Of a stretch of DNA of 64,000 nt, positions 51,660-60,158 are shown piece after piece (positions within the stretch are counted from its first letter, which is position 1; every line of letters starts with the position of its first letter). Made by a program: the position numbers and the translations under genes. Source of the DNA: Steroidobacteraceae bacterium (GTDB lineage: Bacteria > Pseudomonadota > Gammaproteobacteria > Steroidobacterales > Steroidobacteraceae). The stretch lies in the NCBI GenBank assembly GCA_019187495.1, contig JABAQN010000056.1, forward strand, positions 30,439 through 94,438, written 5' to 3'. Under the pieces are notes generated by a model that was given only the letters and a program-made list of their open reading frames with translations, was not told where the DNA came from and did no database searches.

Positions 51660-52211
51660 TCAGCGAAACGGCACGCGCGTGCGGTCGGCCTCGAAAAGCT
51701 CCCGTGTCGTCGGCTGATCCACGTTGGTCTCGATCTGCCAAGCTTCTCCAGTGTGCACGAGGATGATGAGGTCGCGGAAGTACGCGGTAACCGGCTGCAT
51801 GCCTGCCTCTTTCGGCTCGAGATCGACGCGCGCGAGCGTATAGAGCACAGCGCGCCCATCCTCCAAACGCTCCACGTCGAGCACGTGCGCATCGACTTCG
51901 GCATGGTATCTGGCAAAAGAATGAGAGAAGAAGTCCGCGATTCCTGTCCAGCCCACCGCAGTCGGGCGATTGTGCGCCCAGATCATGGCCGTAGGCAGAT
52001 AGAGCGGCCGCATTTGCTTCACGTCACCGGACTCATAGCCCGCGACAAAGTGCTGCACGAAGGTCGTCATTTCGCCGTATAGCGCCGCGTCCGCCAAATT
52101 CGCCTGCGGCGCTTCCGCCACGAGCGGCTGCATTGAGCAGCCAGCCAACGGAATCACGAGCAGCACCCAGATGGTGCGTACAGATTTCCACTCGATCAGT
52201 GATTGTGTCAT
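51660..52211 (-). CDS. SnoaL-like lipoprotein
   Basis: A 183-residue lipoprotein with signal VRTIWVLLVIPLAGC (lipobox LAGC) and an NTF2-like domain: MTTFVQHFVAGYESGDVKQM, LYLPTAMIWAHNRPTAVGW, and AYFRDLIILVHTGEAWQIET. Its reaction, if any, is unknown. It lies 48 bp after the alcohol dehydrogenase gene on the same strand and is probably in one transcript with it. Between accC and this gene, 51366-51659 has no supported gene. Confidence 0.78.
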   Translation of the reverse strand: MTQSLIEWKSVRTIWVLLVIPLAGCSMQPLVAEAPQANLADAALYGEMTTFVQHFVAGYESGDVKQMRPLYLPTAMIWAHNRPTAVGWTGIADFFSHSFARYHAEVDAHVLDVERLEDGRAVLYTLARVDLEPKEAGMQPVTAYFRDLIILVHTGEAWQIETNVDQPTTRELFEADRTRVPFR

Positions 52212-52259
52212 TTCGAATCCTTTATGGGGCGGCGCAGGAATAGAAAGATCGTGGCATCG

Positions 52260-53348
52260 CTAGAAGCGAAGTACAGGTTTAATGGCTCGACCAGTCGCGG
52301 CGTCGTTCATTGCGCACGCGACGTCAGCGAAAGCGTAGTTCCGCACGAGCCGATCGAATGGCAGGTGTCCCGCCAAGTACAGTTCAGCCAGCCGGGGGAT
52401 GAAGACATCAGGAACGCTGTCTCCCTCGAGAACGGCCACTAGTCTTTTGCCGCCGGTAAGCAGCGGCAGCAGACTGAACGACACCGGCTCACCGAGATTG
52501 GGCACGGTCACGAGCGCGCACACGCCTCGTCTGGCAAGACACACAATCGACTCGTTGAGCGAGGAAAGCGCTCCCGCCGTTTCGATGGAGTACATGACTC
52601 CGCCGCGTACGATGTCGTTGATGCGCTCGACGACGTCGCCGTCGCGAGCGTCGATGGCGTGCGTGGCGCCGAGAGCGCGAGCGAGTTCGAGCCGCTCAGG
52701 GTCGATATCGACGGCGATGATTGCTCCCAGATTCGCATAACCTGCCGCCATGATCGCGGAAAGACCGACGGCGCCCGTACCGAAAACCGCGAGTGAGCTA
52801 CCAGCCGGAGCACGTAGCGTGTTCAGCACAGCACCCGCGCCGGTCTGCACGCCACACCCCAGTGGACCTGCAAGCTCGAGCGGCATCGAATCAGGCAGAC
52901 GGACTACGCTGCGCTCGGTGCCGAGCGCATGCGTTGCAAAGGAAGACTGCTGGAAGAACGAGCCGTGGATGCGCTCGCTCGCGCATGACAGAGTCGTGCT
53001 GCCATCCTCTCGCGTGCCGCCGAACTGCAGTTGGTGACCGTGCTCGCAGCAGGCCGGAGCCGCATCGTGACAATGACGGCAACGGCCACAGGACCCGAAT
53101 GTCATCGCCACGCGATCGCCGGGGCGCACCTTCCCGACCCGCGCCCCCACGCGCTCTACGATGCCCGCTCCCTCGTGTCCAAATACCGCGGGCAGCGGGA
53201 CGAGATGGGCCGCGAAGAGGTCAGTATGGCATACCCCCGTCGCGACCAAGCGTACCAGCACCTCGTCCTCCCGGGGGCTGTCGAGTTCGATCTCCGTAAT
53301 CGCCGGTGGCTCGTTCGCCGCGCGCGAGACTGCTGCCGAAATCAGCAT
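52260..53348 (-). CDS. Zinc-dependent alcohol dehydrogenase (aryl/benzyl alcohol type)
   Basis: A 362-residue NAD-dependent MDR alcohol dehydrogenase. Catalytic zinc ligands are in ATGVCHTDLF and FGHEGAGIVE; the structural zinc cysteines are in GSCGRCRHCHDAAPACCEHG; GCGVQTGAGAVLNTL carries the third catalytic ligand; VFGTGAVGLSAIMAA is the NAD-binding loop. The arrangement is that of benzyl or coniferyl alcohol dehydrogenases (XylB/AreB). It follows the TonB receptor gene by 16 bp and may process the imported compound (inference). Confidence 0.9.
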   Translation of the reverse strand: MLISAAVSRAANEPPAITEIELDSPREDEVLVRLVATGVCHTDLFAAHLVPLPAVFGHEGAGIVERVGARVGKVRPGDRVAMTFGSCGRCRHCHDAAPACCEHGHQLQFGGTREDGSTTLSCASERIHGSFFQQSSFATHALGTERSVVRLPDSMPLELAGPLGCGVQTGAGAVLNTLRAPAGSSLAVFGTGAVGLSAIMAAGYANLGAIIAVDIDPERLELARALGATHAIDARDGDVVERINDIVRGGVMYSIETAGALSSLNESIVCLARRGVCALVTVPNLGEPVSFSLLPLLTGGKRLVAVLEGDSVPDVFIPRLAELYLAGHLPFDRLVRNYAFADVACAMNDAATGRAIKPVLRF

Positions 53349-53364
53349 GTCGCAGTTCCTCGGG

Positions 53365-55812
53365 TCAGGGCCTGTAGCGCACGTTCAGGCTCCACGTTCG
53401 CTGCGGCACATAGAACCTCGAGAACGGCGCGGTGCCCATGCTCCAGTACTCCTCGCCGTTCAGGTTCTCACCGGCGAGCGCGACGCGCCAGATTCCACTG
53501 TCCGCTTCATACGCAAGCTGTGCGTCGATCGTATCGTACGCTGGCGTCGTGGCGATGACGTTGTTGACAAGATCGCGTGGAATCTCGTCGGAGTTCAGGT
53601 AGTTCGCGCTCAGCACGAATTCACCGACGAGCGCAGCAACGGACTGGCGGTACTCGACGCCAAACCTGAAGCTGCGCTTTGGCACCTGCTTCAGCTGGAT
53701 CTGGTCCTGCAGACCAAACGCCGGATGACCAGGAGGCACGTCCGTATACACAGGATCGAGCCAACCCGCGGTCAAGTACAGAGTAAGCGGATCGATTACG
53801 CGCGCGATCGCCTCGACCTCGAAGCCCTTGATCTCAGCATCCGCGCCGACGACCTCGAACACACTCGTATCCGGGTCGCGGAAGCTGGCTTGTAGATTCT
53901 CATAATCCGTGTCGAAGTACGCGACGTTGACGCGCACCCGGTTGTCGAGCCATTGCGACTTGAGGCCAATCTCGACTGTCGTTGTCTCCTCGGGATTTGT
54001 GAACAACGTCGCCTGATCAGCTGACGGCGGGCGGCCATTCGCGACGGCGCCTGCCTTGAAGCCTGTGCCCCAGCTGACGTATGTGAGGATCGCCGGCGTC
54101 CATTGGAAATCGATTGACGCGCGTGGGGAGAACTCGCTCCAGCTCTTCGAACTCGCGGCATCGAGGTACACCGGTACGCCCGCGCTGGTGATTGCTGACT
54201 GAGCGACGTCCTTCTCATCGCGCGTATAGCGCGCGCCGACGGACAGAGACAGACGATCCGTCGCGTCGTATGTCGAATCGACATACGCGGCGTAGCTCTT
54301 CGTTTCCTGCGAGCTGAGCGTACGCAAATTGCCGAGGAACACGTTCAAAGCGTCGAAGGACAGGTCTTCGGTGAGGAAAAAGAGACCCGCCACGTAATCC
54401 CACTGCTCACCCAGCTTGCCGGTCAGCTGGAATTCCTGTGTAAAGGTCTCGAAGCGGGTCGTCTGCTCGAAGTCGAGCGGCACGAACGAGAGCCCGTCCA
54501 TATCTCCGCGAAGCTCGTCATCGACGGAACGGAACGCGGAAATGGAACGGAACGTCGCCCAGTCCAGATCCACGGACACCTGTCCGTTGAGCGTGTATCC
54601 CGTGAAGCTCGTGTCGTTGCGCACGCCGGGATCCGCCACATGGATTCTGCCGAAAACCGGGGTGTAGACGCCGTCGCCATCCGGATCGGAGACCGGCGTC
54701 GGCGAATTGATATCGTCGCGTCCATAGGTGATGTCACCAGCAAAGTAAAGCTCCGTGCGATCAGAAAGTCGATAGAGCGCCGCGAGCCGTCCGGTCTGGC
54801 GATTCGTGCCGTTGAGTCGCTCGCCAGCACCGAGCATCGAACTGTCCGGTCGCCGCACGTATCCATCGTCCGTGCGCGAGACGAAGTCGAGTTTGACGGC
54901 GAGCCTGTCCTCGAGCACTTCGCCACCGACCGTCCCACGCACATCGAGCCGGTGGAAGCTGCCGAACGTAACGTCGCCAGCGGCACCTACGGACTCGAAC
55001 TGCGGTCGCTTTGTCACGAATTTGACGGCACCGCCCGTGGCGTTTCGCCCATACAGCGTACCCTGCGGGCCGCGCAGCACTTCAATGCGCTCCAGTTCAA
55101 GAAAATCAAGCAGCCCGCCAACCTGCTGCGAAAGGTAGACATCATCCACGTAGATGGCGACGCCCGATTCCTCGTTCCAGGTAACGTTGTCGCGACCGAC
55201 GCCGCGGATGTAAACCTGCGCACCGTTCGATGTCGTCGTGTTCTTCGTGACGGTCAGATTCGGCACGCTGAGATTGAGATCCTCGAGGCCATACGCCTGC
55301 TGGCGCTCGAGGTCGGAGGCAGTGAATGCCGTAGCCGCAATCGGCACGCTCTGCAGCGTTTCCTCGCGCTTGCGCGCCGTTACGATGACCTCCTCTATCA
55401 TTGCCGAGCGAGCCGTCGCGGTGCCCGGGTCAAGTGCAGCCGGGGCGGAAGCCGCCGTCTGCGCCAACCGAATCGCTCCCGCATCACCCCGCGCCGAGGA
55501 TGTCTCGGGCGGCGCCTGAGACACTGCCACGGTACGCTCGTCGAGAAACTGATAGCGCAATCCCGTGCCCTGCAGCAGCCTGTCGAGCGCGGAGCGCACC
55601 GACAGCTCGCCACGGACCTCAGGGCTGTTTACGCCTGCCGCCAGATCGGTCTCATACACGAGCTGCAAATCCGCCTGATTTGCCAACTGTCGTAGCGCGG
55701 AGCCGAGCGACTGCGCAGGAATCTCGATTGTCATTCGCAATTCATCGGCCCACACAATGTCTGCCGGAACAGCGGCGACCAGTAGACTGAGAACGAGCGC
55801 TCGCATTCGCAT
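53365..55812 (-). CDS. TonB-dependent transducer with N-terminal STN domain
   Basis: An 815-residue outer-membrane receptor. A signal peptide (ALVLSLLVAAVPADIVWA) is followed by an STN signalling domain near 27-90 (QSLGSALRQLANQADLQLVY; VRSALDRLLQGTGLRY), a TonB box (MIEEVIVTARKREETLQSVP), the plug (YIRGVGRDNVTWNEESGVAI; EVLRGPQGTLYGRNATGG) and a 22-strand-type barrel ending in WSLNVRYRP. The STN domain and the FecR and ECF sigma genes upstream show cell-surface signalling. The plug resembles the receptors for small aromatic or sugar compounds more than siderophore ones; the ligand is unknown. Confidence 0.93.
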   Translation of the reverse strand: MRMRALVLSLLVAAVPADIVWADELRMTIEIPAQSLGSALRQLANQADLQLVYETDLAAGVNSPEVRGELSVRSALDRLLQGTGLRYQFLDERTVAVSQAPPETSSARGDAGAIRLAQTAASAPAALDPGTATARSAMIEEVIVTARKREETLQSVPIAATAFTASDLERQQAYGLEDLNLSVPNLTVTKNTTTSNGAQVYIRGVGRDNVTWNEESGVAIYVDDVYLSQQVGGLLDFLELERIEVLRGPQGTLYGRNATGGAVKFVTKRPQFESVGAAGDVTFGSFHRLDVRGTVGGEVLEDRLAVKLDFVSRTDDGYVRRPDSSMLGAGERLNGTNRQTGRLAALYRLSDRTELYFAGDITYGRDDINSPTPVSDPDGDGVYTPVFGRIHVADPGVRNDTSFTGYTLNGQVSVDLDWATFRSISAFRSVDDELRGDMDGLSFVPLDFEQTTRFETFTQEFQLTGKLGEQWDYVAGLFFLTEDLSFDALNVFLGNLRTLSSQETKSYAAYVDSTYDATDRLSLSVGARYTRDEKDVAQSAITSAGVPVYLDAASSKSWSEFSPRASIDFQWTPAILTYVSWGTGFKAGAVANGRPPSADQATLFTNPEETTTVEIGLKSQWLDNRVRVNVAYFDTDYENLQASFRDPDTSVFEVVGADAEIKGFEVEAIARVIDPLTLYLTAGWLDPVYTDVPPGHPAFGLQDQIQLKQVPKRSFRFGVEYRQSVAALVGEFVLSANYLNSDEIPRDLVNNVIATTPAYDTIDAQLAYEADSGIWRVALAGENLNGEEYWSMGTAPFSRFYVPQRTWSLNVRYRP

Positions 55813-55933
55813 TGGACTCTCCGGAATCGTTGCTTTACATGTTTCGTCGACGGCAGGCGTATCAGGCCTGTCAGGAAACATGACTGGTTGAGGCGGCCGA
55901 TCGGCCACCTCCGTCGGCGAATTAAAGACGTGA

Positions 55934-57040
55934 TTACTCAGCGCTCGAACGAGTTCGCGCTTCCGGGGCAAGCGACAGGCCATGGCGCGCAGTCCCCACC
56001 CCCTGCAACTGTTCCAGATACTTGATCAGCGCGCCCGGATCGTCAGCGTCGAATACGCCGCTGATGCGAAGCGCGGCGATCCCCGGATCGCTCACCCGTA
56101 ACTGGCGGGTGTTGTACCGGTTGAATTCCTCGACCACGCGCTCGACGCGATCGCCGTCGAAAACCAGGCGACGCTGCATCCACGAGATGATCTCCTTTGG
56201 CTCGCGCGTCGTGGTGCGCTCACCCACGTGCCCCTTCGCGTCGATGGAGAGCGTTTCCCGAGCTGCCAGCACGATCATCGCCGACGGTCCGCTGGCGGCT
56301 GCGGGCGCCGACCCTGTCGTTGACGTGGGCGCCAAGCGATCCACACTGCCGCTTGCCGCGACTCCCACACGCCCTTCGAGCACTGCTACTTCGGTGCCTT
56401 GCCCGCGGCTGTAAACATTGAACTCGGTGCCAATGGCATGCACAGTGGCAGACGGCGTGGTAACGATGAGCGGGCGCGTGTCATCGTGCGCAACCCGGAA
56501 ATACGCCTCGCCCTCAGGAAGCTCGATTCGCCGCTCATGAGCATCGAAGTCCACAGTCACACGCGATAAGGTATTGATCTGCACGACGGAACCGTCCGCC
56601 AGAACGATCGAGCGCTGCTCGCCCCGCGCGGTCGAAAACTCCTGCGCCTTGGGACCGAATGGCACGCTGAAGATAAGTAATGCGGCAGCAGTCATCACGA
56701 GGATGCTCGCCGCAGCCGCCCAAAACGTGAGTCGCCGCGTTCGCGATTGCTGAGCCGCGGAGGCTCCGGCCCGGCTGGGGAATGCCATGACTCGCGGCGT
56801 GTCGGAGACCATGGCAATCAACTCTTCGGTGGATGTGCTCGGCCATGACTCGCCAGCTTTGAGAGCACCGAAAGCGTCGGCGATCGCGAGATATTCGCGC
56901 ACGTGAACCGGCGACTCCGCAAGCCATGCGGCGAAATGACTGCGCTGATCATGCGAAACCACGTCGGCACGCAACGTCACGAACCATTCTGCCGCGGCCT
57001 GCGCAATGAGAGCGGAACTCTTGTCCATGGAGATGTTCAT
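55934..57040 (-). CDS. FecR-family anti-sigma regulator
   Basis: A 368-residue inner-membrane regulator. The cytoplasmic N-terminus has the DUF4880-like AAEWFVTLRADVVSHDQRSH; one helix follows (WAAAASILVMTAAALLIFSV); the periplasmic part is the FecR domain (FSTARGEQRSIVLADGSVVQ; RRIELPEGEAYFRVAHDDTR; IGTEFNVYSRGQGTEVAVLE), ending with an STN-like tail (RQLRVSDPGIAALRISGVFD). It passes the receptor's signal to the sigma factor. It starts 3 bp after the sigma gene. Confidence 0.92.
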   Translation of the reverse strand: MNISMDKSSALIAQAAAEWFVTLRADVVSHDQRSHFAAWLAESPVHVREYLAIADAFGALKAGESWPSTSTEELIAMVSDTPRVMAFPSRAGASAAQQSRTRRLTFWAAAASILVMTAAALLIFSVPFGPKAQEFSTARGEQRSIVLADGSVVQINTLSRVTVDFDAHERRIELPEGEAYFRVAHDDTRPLIVTTPSATVHAIGTEFNVYSRGQGTEVAVLEGRVGVAASGSVDRLAPTSTTGSAPAAASGPSAMIVLAARETLSIDAKGHVGERTTTREPKEIISWMQRRLVFDGDRVERVVEEFNRYNTRQLRVSDPGIAALRISGVFDADDPGALIKYLEQLQGVGTARHGLSLAPEARTRSSAE

Positions 57041-57043
57041 ACG

Positions 57044-57565
57044 CTACCGCACCCTGTCCTGCTCGAGCTCTCGAAGCCGCATGCGGCAGAAAGTCAGCGC
57101 CAGCTTCAGGTGCTTCTTGATCATCGACACCGACACGCCGACCTGCGAGGCGATCTGTGCGCAGGTCAGCTCGTCGCGCAAGTGCAGCACCAGCACCGCG
57201 CGTCGCGTCGCGGGTAGTTCTTCGAGCACGATTCCGAGACGTCGCGCCTCCTCCCCCGCGACGGCAAGATCAAGAGGCGTCTCCTCCGTCACCGGTTGTT
57301 CGTCGCTCTCGACCTGCCCGATTAGGTTGCGCTCACGCAGCTGATGTTCCCAGAGCAGGTTTCCCGCAATCCGGAAGAGATAGGCCTCCGGATTACGGAT
57401 CTGCTCCGCCTTGGCCAGGCGGATGAAGCGCAGGTAAGCCTCCTGCGCAATGTCGGACGCGTCGGATCTGTTCCTGAGGCGGCGGCGCAAATAGCGCAGC
57501 AGATCGTCTCCACGAGATTCACACAGCTCGGAGGCGAGCTCGACAATTCGAGGGACGGCGTTCAC
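57044..57565 (-). CDS. ECF sigma factor, FecI-like
   Basis: An ECF RNA polymerase sigma factor of about 173 residues. Region 2 is LLRYLRRRLRNRSDASDIAQ then EAYLRFIRLAKAEQI, and region 4 is LPATRRAVLVLHLRDELTCA then QIASQVGVSVSMIKKHLKLA. With the FecR and STN-TonB receptor genes downstream it forms a complete surface-signalling trio. The start is uncertain: GTG 57565 gives the standard length, but no ribosome-binding site is clear, and the frame is open to 57748. Confidence 0.9.
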   Translation of the reverse strand: MNAVPRIVELASELCESRGDDLLRYLRRRLRNRSDASDIAQEAYLRFIRLAKAEQIRNPEAYLFRIAGNLLWEHQLRERNLIGQVESDEQPVTEETPLDLAVAGEEARRLGIVLEELPATRRAVLVLHLRDELTCAQIASQVGVSVSMIKKHLKLALTFCRMRLRELEQDRVR

Positions 57566-57855
57566 GGATGGGCTGGTGAGGACATGAGGTGGTTGTATTT
57601 CCCTTGGTCGTACGTCTGTATATGACTGGCTCGATCCTCGCCGCGGCCACCTTGATTTCGCTTCAATCAAGTGTGGTACCCGCGCAACATCACTTCGAAC
57701 GGGCTCAGTGATAGCGTAGGGCAGCAGCCTATGAGCCATTTTCGCCACGGATGAGGCGTATCCCCTCCTAACTCGTTACCTGAGTTGGAGGGACAAGATC
57801 GAAGCACCGCGATCCGTCGTATGGAAGTCCCTACTAATCCGCGTGGGGAGGCACG

Positions 57856-58266
57856 CTGAAGGCTTCCCTTTCGTTACTGTTGCAGAGCGCGCTGCTCGTC
57901 GACACCAGAAGCGGCAACAGCAACAATGGAAGCGACGGCGGTCCAAGCACCACGTTTTATTTGATCGGCGGCATGGCCTCCGGCCTCAATGGCACGGTCG
58001 TCCTGACGGACAACGGTGGTGATGGTCTTTCGCGTGCGGCGAACGTCGCTTTAACCTTCACAGCGAGCCTGGCTACCGGCAGCAACTATGCGGTCACGGT
58101 GCAGTCGCAGCCCGCCGGCCAGACCTGCGCTCGGCATTGTAGCTCGTCACTCACACGTCGACATCCAGCTACAGCTCCTCAAACCGTCAGTTTCTTCGCT
58201 ACATTGGCATACTCGAAAGCACTCGTAACATCTGCCAGACCGCTGGAGCGCAGCCGTAATCGATAA
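57856..58266 (+). pseudogene. N-terminal fragment of a repetitive surface lipoprotein
   Basis: The part FYLIGGMASGLNGTVVLTDN, then GGDGLSRAANVALTFTASLA and YAVTVQSQPAGQTC is one unit of a repeat common in large bacterial surface proteins. A GGGGAGG ribosome-binding site precedes CTG (57856) where ATG would be expected, followed by a signal-like KASLSLLLQSALLV. After QTC the frame becomes random and ends at 58266. A start-codon change and loss of the rest suggest decay; weak expression from CTG is possible. Confidence 0.6.
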
Positions 58267-58316
58267 AGTGCCCGTAGTACATGTCAGCACGCGGCGCGCT
58301 CAGCTCAAGCGCTCTG

Positions 58317-58372
58317 GCTCTACGCTCTAAGCTCTACGCTCTAAGCCCTACGCTCTAAGCCCTACGCCCTAA
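58317..58372. repeat. Four tandem copies of a 14-bp unit
   Basis: GCTCTACGCTCTAA is repeated four times head to tail with one or two C/T changes (GCTCTAC..., GCTCTAC..., GCCCTAC..., GCCCTACGCCCTAA). It ends 14 bp before the prmA start codon. Confidence 0.85.
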
Positions 58373-58386
58373 GCAGCAAGCGAAAG

Positions 58387-59262
58387 ATGCCCTTTCTATC
58401 CATCACCATCGACCTGGACCGGGATGAAGTCGACGCCGCGGAAGCGGCTTGCTTCACCGCCGGCGCCCTCGCCGTCACCCTGACCGATCGGCGCGATGAC
58501 GCGGTGCTCGAACCGGCGCCGGGCGAAATCCGCTTGTGGCCGGCCACGCGGCTCGAGGCGACGTTTGCGCAAGATGACGCCACGGCGCGAACCGTGGCGG
58601 CGCTGGCGGCGGCGCTGGACGTGCCGGTTGCGCGGCTGACCGTGAGGGCGGTGGCCGATCGCGCCTGGGAGCGCGAGTGGCTTGCGGATTTCCATGCGAT
58701 GCGCTTCGGTCGCCGGCTCCATGTCTGCCCGACGCATGAGCGGATAGACGACCCGAACGCCGTCGTCGTTGCGCTCGATCCCGGCCTCGCCTTCGGCACC
58801 GGCACCCATGCCACCACGGCGCTGTGCCTCGAATGGCTCGATGCGCACCTGCTGCCGGGCGAAACCGTGATCGATTTCGGCTGCGGTTCGGGAATCCTCG
58901 CGATCGCGGCGGTAAAACTCGGCGCGGCGCGGGCCGATGCCCATGACATCGACCCGCAGGCGCTCGTTGCCACGCGCGACAATGCGCTGGCCAACCTCGT
59001 TGCCGATCGCGTCGTGACGCACGGGGCGGCCGCCACCTTGCCCGCCGGCGCCGACGTGGTGCTCGCCAATATCCTCTCGGGCCCGCTGATCGAGCTTGCG
59101 CCGCGGCTCGCCGCGCTCGTCAGGCCGCGCGGCCACCTGGTCCTGGCGGGCCTGCTCGCATCGCAGGCCGCCGAGGTCGCGGCGGCCTACCAGTCGTGGT
59201 TCGATCTGCGCCCGAGCGGCGAGCGCGAGGGCTGGACGATCCTGTCCGGCTCGAAGAGCTGA
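58387..59262 (+). CDS. prmA: Ribosomal protein L11 methyltransferase
   Basis: A 291-residue SAM-dependent methyltransferase that trimethylates ribosomal protein L11. The N-terminal substrate domain begins PFLSITIDLDRDEVDAAEAA; the catalytic domain has LAFGTGTHATTALCLEWLD, the SAM loop VIDFGCGSGILAIAAVKLG, ADAHDIDPQALVATRDNALA and VLANILSGPLIELAP (the NILA-type motif). Normal length. Its usual upstream partner accC is 7 kb away, and its usual downstream partner (DUF3426 gene) follows after 35 bp but is interrupted. Confidence 0.95.
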   Translation: MPFLSITIDLDRDEVDAAEAACFTAGALAVTLTDRRDDAVLEPAPGEIRLWPATRLEATFAQDDATARTVAALAAALDVPVARLTVRAVADRAWEREWLADFHAMRFGRRLHVCPTHERIDDPNAVVVALDPGLAFGTGTHATTALCLEWLDAHLLPGETVIDFGCGSGILAIAAVKLGAARADAHDIDPQALVATRDNALANLVADRVVTHGAAATLPAGADVVLANILSGPLIELAPRLAALVRPRGHLVLAGLLASQAAEVAAAYQSWFDLRPSGEREGWTILSGSKS

Positions 59263-59297
59263 ACTCCCCGCACACGACGCTGCGCTAATATCCGCCC

Positions 59298-60158
59298 ATG
59301 TTCACGGTCTGCCCCAAGTGCGCCCTGACCCTGGCAGTCACCGCAGCGGACCTGCGCGTCGGGCAGGGCTACGTGCGCTGCGGACGTTGCGCAAGCGTGT
59401 TCAACGCCCTGGTGGCGCTGCACGAGGAAGCACGCCGCGACGAGGCGGCCCCTTCGACCCCGGCCGAGCGGCGCGCGGCCACCCCGTCACCGCCGCCACC
59501 GCCCCTGATGATGGAGCTGCCGGTGACCACGGAACCCGGCAGCGAGACGGAACCGGCGCCGGACACCATGGAATTCGCGCTGGGCAGCGCCGATCTGGCG
59601 CAAATCTTCGTCGCACCCGAGGTCGCCGAAGGCGCGGCGGTGTCGGGCACTTTCGAGTCGATCGTGCTCGAAGGCGAGTTCAACGAAGCGGATGCCGACG
59701 AGGCGATCGACACCCTGACCCGCGAACTCGAAGAGGCCGAAGCCGAGCTCGAGCGTATCGCGCAGGTGGCCCGCGACGCCGTGGCCGACCCCGGCTCGGC
59801 GACCCAGCAGTCCGAGGCGCTGCAGGTTTCCATGGCGGCGCCCGCCGGCGACCGGTTCGCCGAACATTATTACGCGCGCGCCGAGGACATCGATGCCTTC
59901 GAGGAGCCGGCACGGCACTCGCGCGCCAGCCTGTGGTACGGCATCGCCGCGGGTGCGCTCGCCGTGTTGCTGCTCGCGCAGATCGTGCATCGCAATCGCA
60001 ACGATCTCGCCTCGAGCCCCGTGCTGCATGGCCCGCTCACGTCGCTGTACGGGGCGCTCGGGGCGCCGCTCGCACCGCGCTGGGATCCGGCGGCGCTCGA
60101 TGTGCGCCAGCTTGGCGCCATCGCCGAAGCCGATGCCAGCGGCCAGCTGCTGGTCCGC
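59298..60158 (+). pseudogene. MJ0042 zinc-ribbon/DUF3426 protein gene, interrupted by the direct repeat
   Basis: The first 287 codons of a zinc-ribbon protein: FTVCPKCALTLAVTAADLRV and YVRCGRCASVFNALVALHEE form the four-cysteine ribbon; an acidic Glu/Ala-rich middle is followed by one transmembrane helix (LWYGIAAGALAVLLLAQIVH) and the start of DUF3426 (WDPAALDVRQLGAIAEADAS). At 60159 the repeat begins and the frame continues for 73 unrelated codons. The rest of the DUF3426 domain is missing. Confidence 0.88.
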
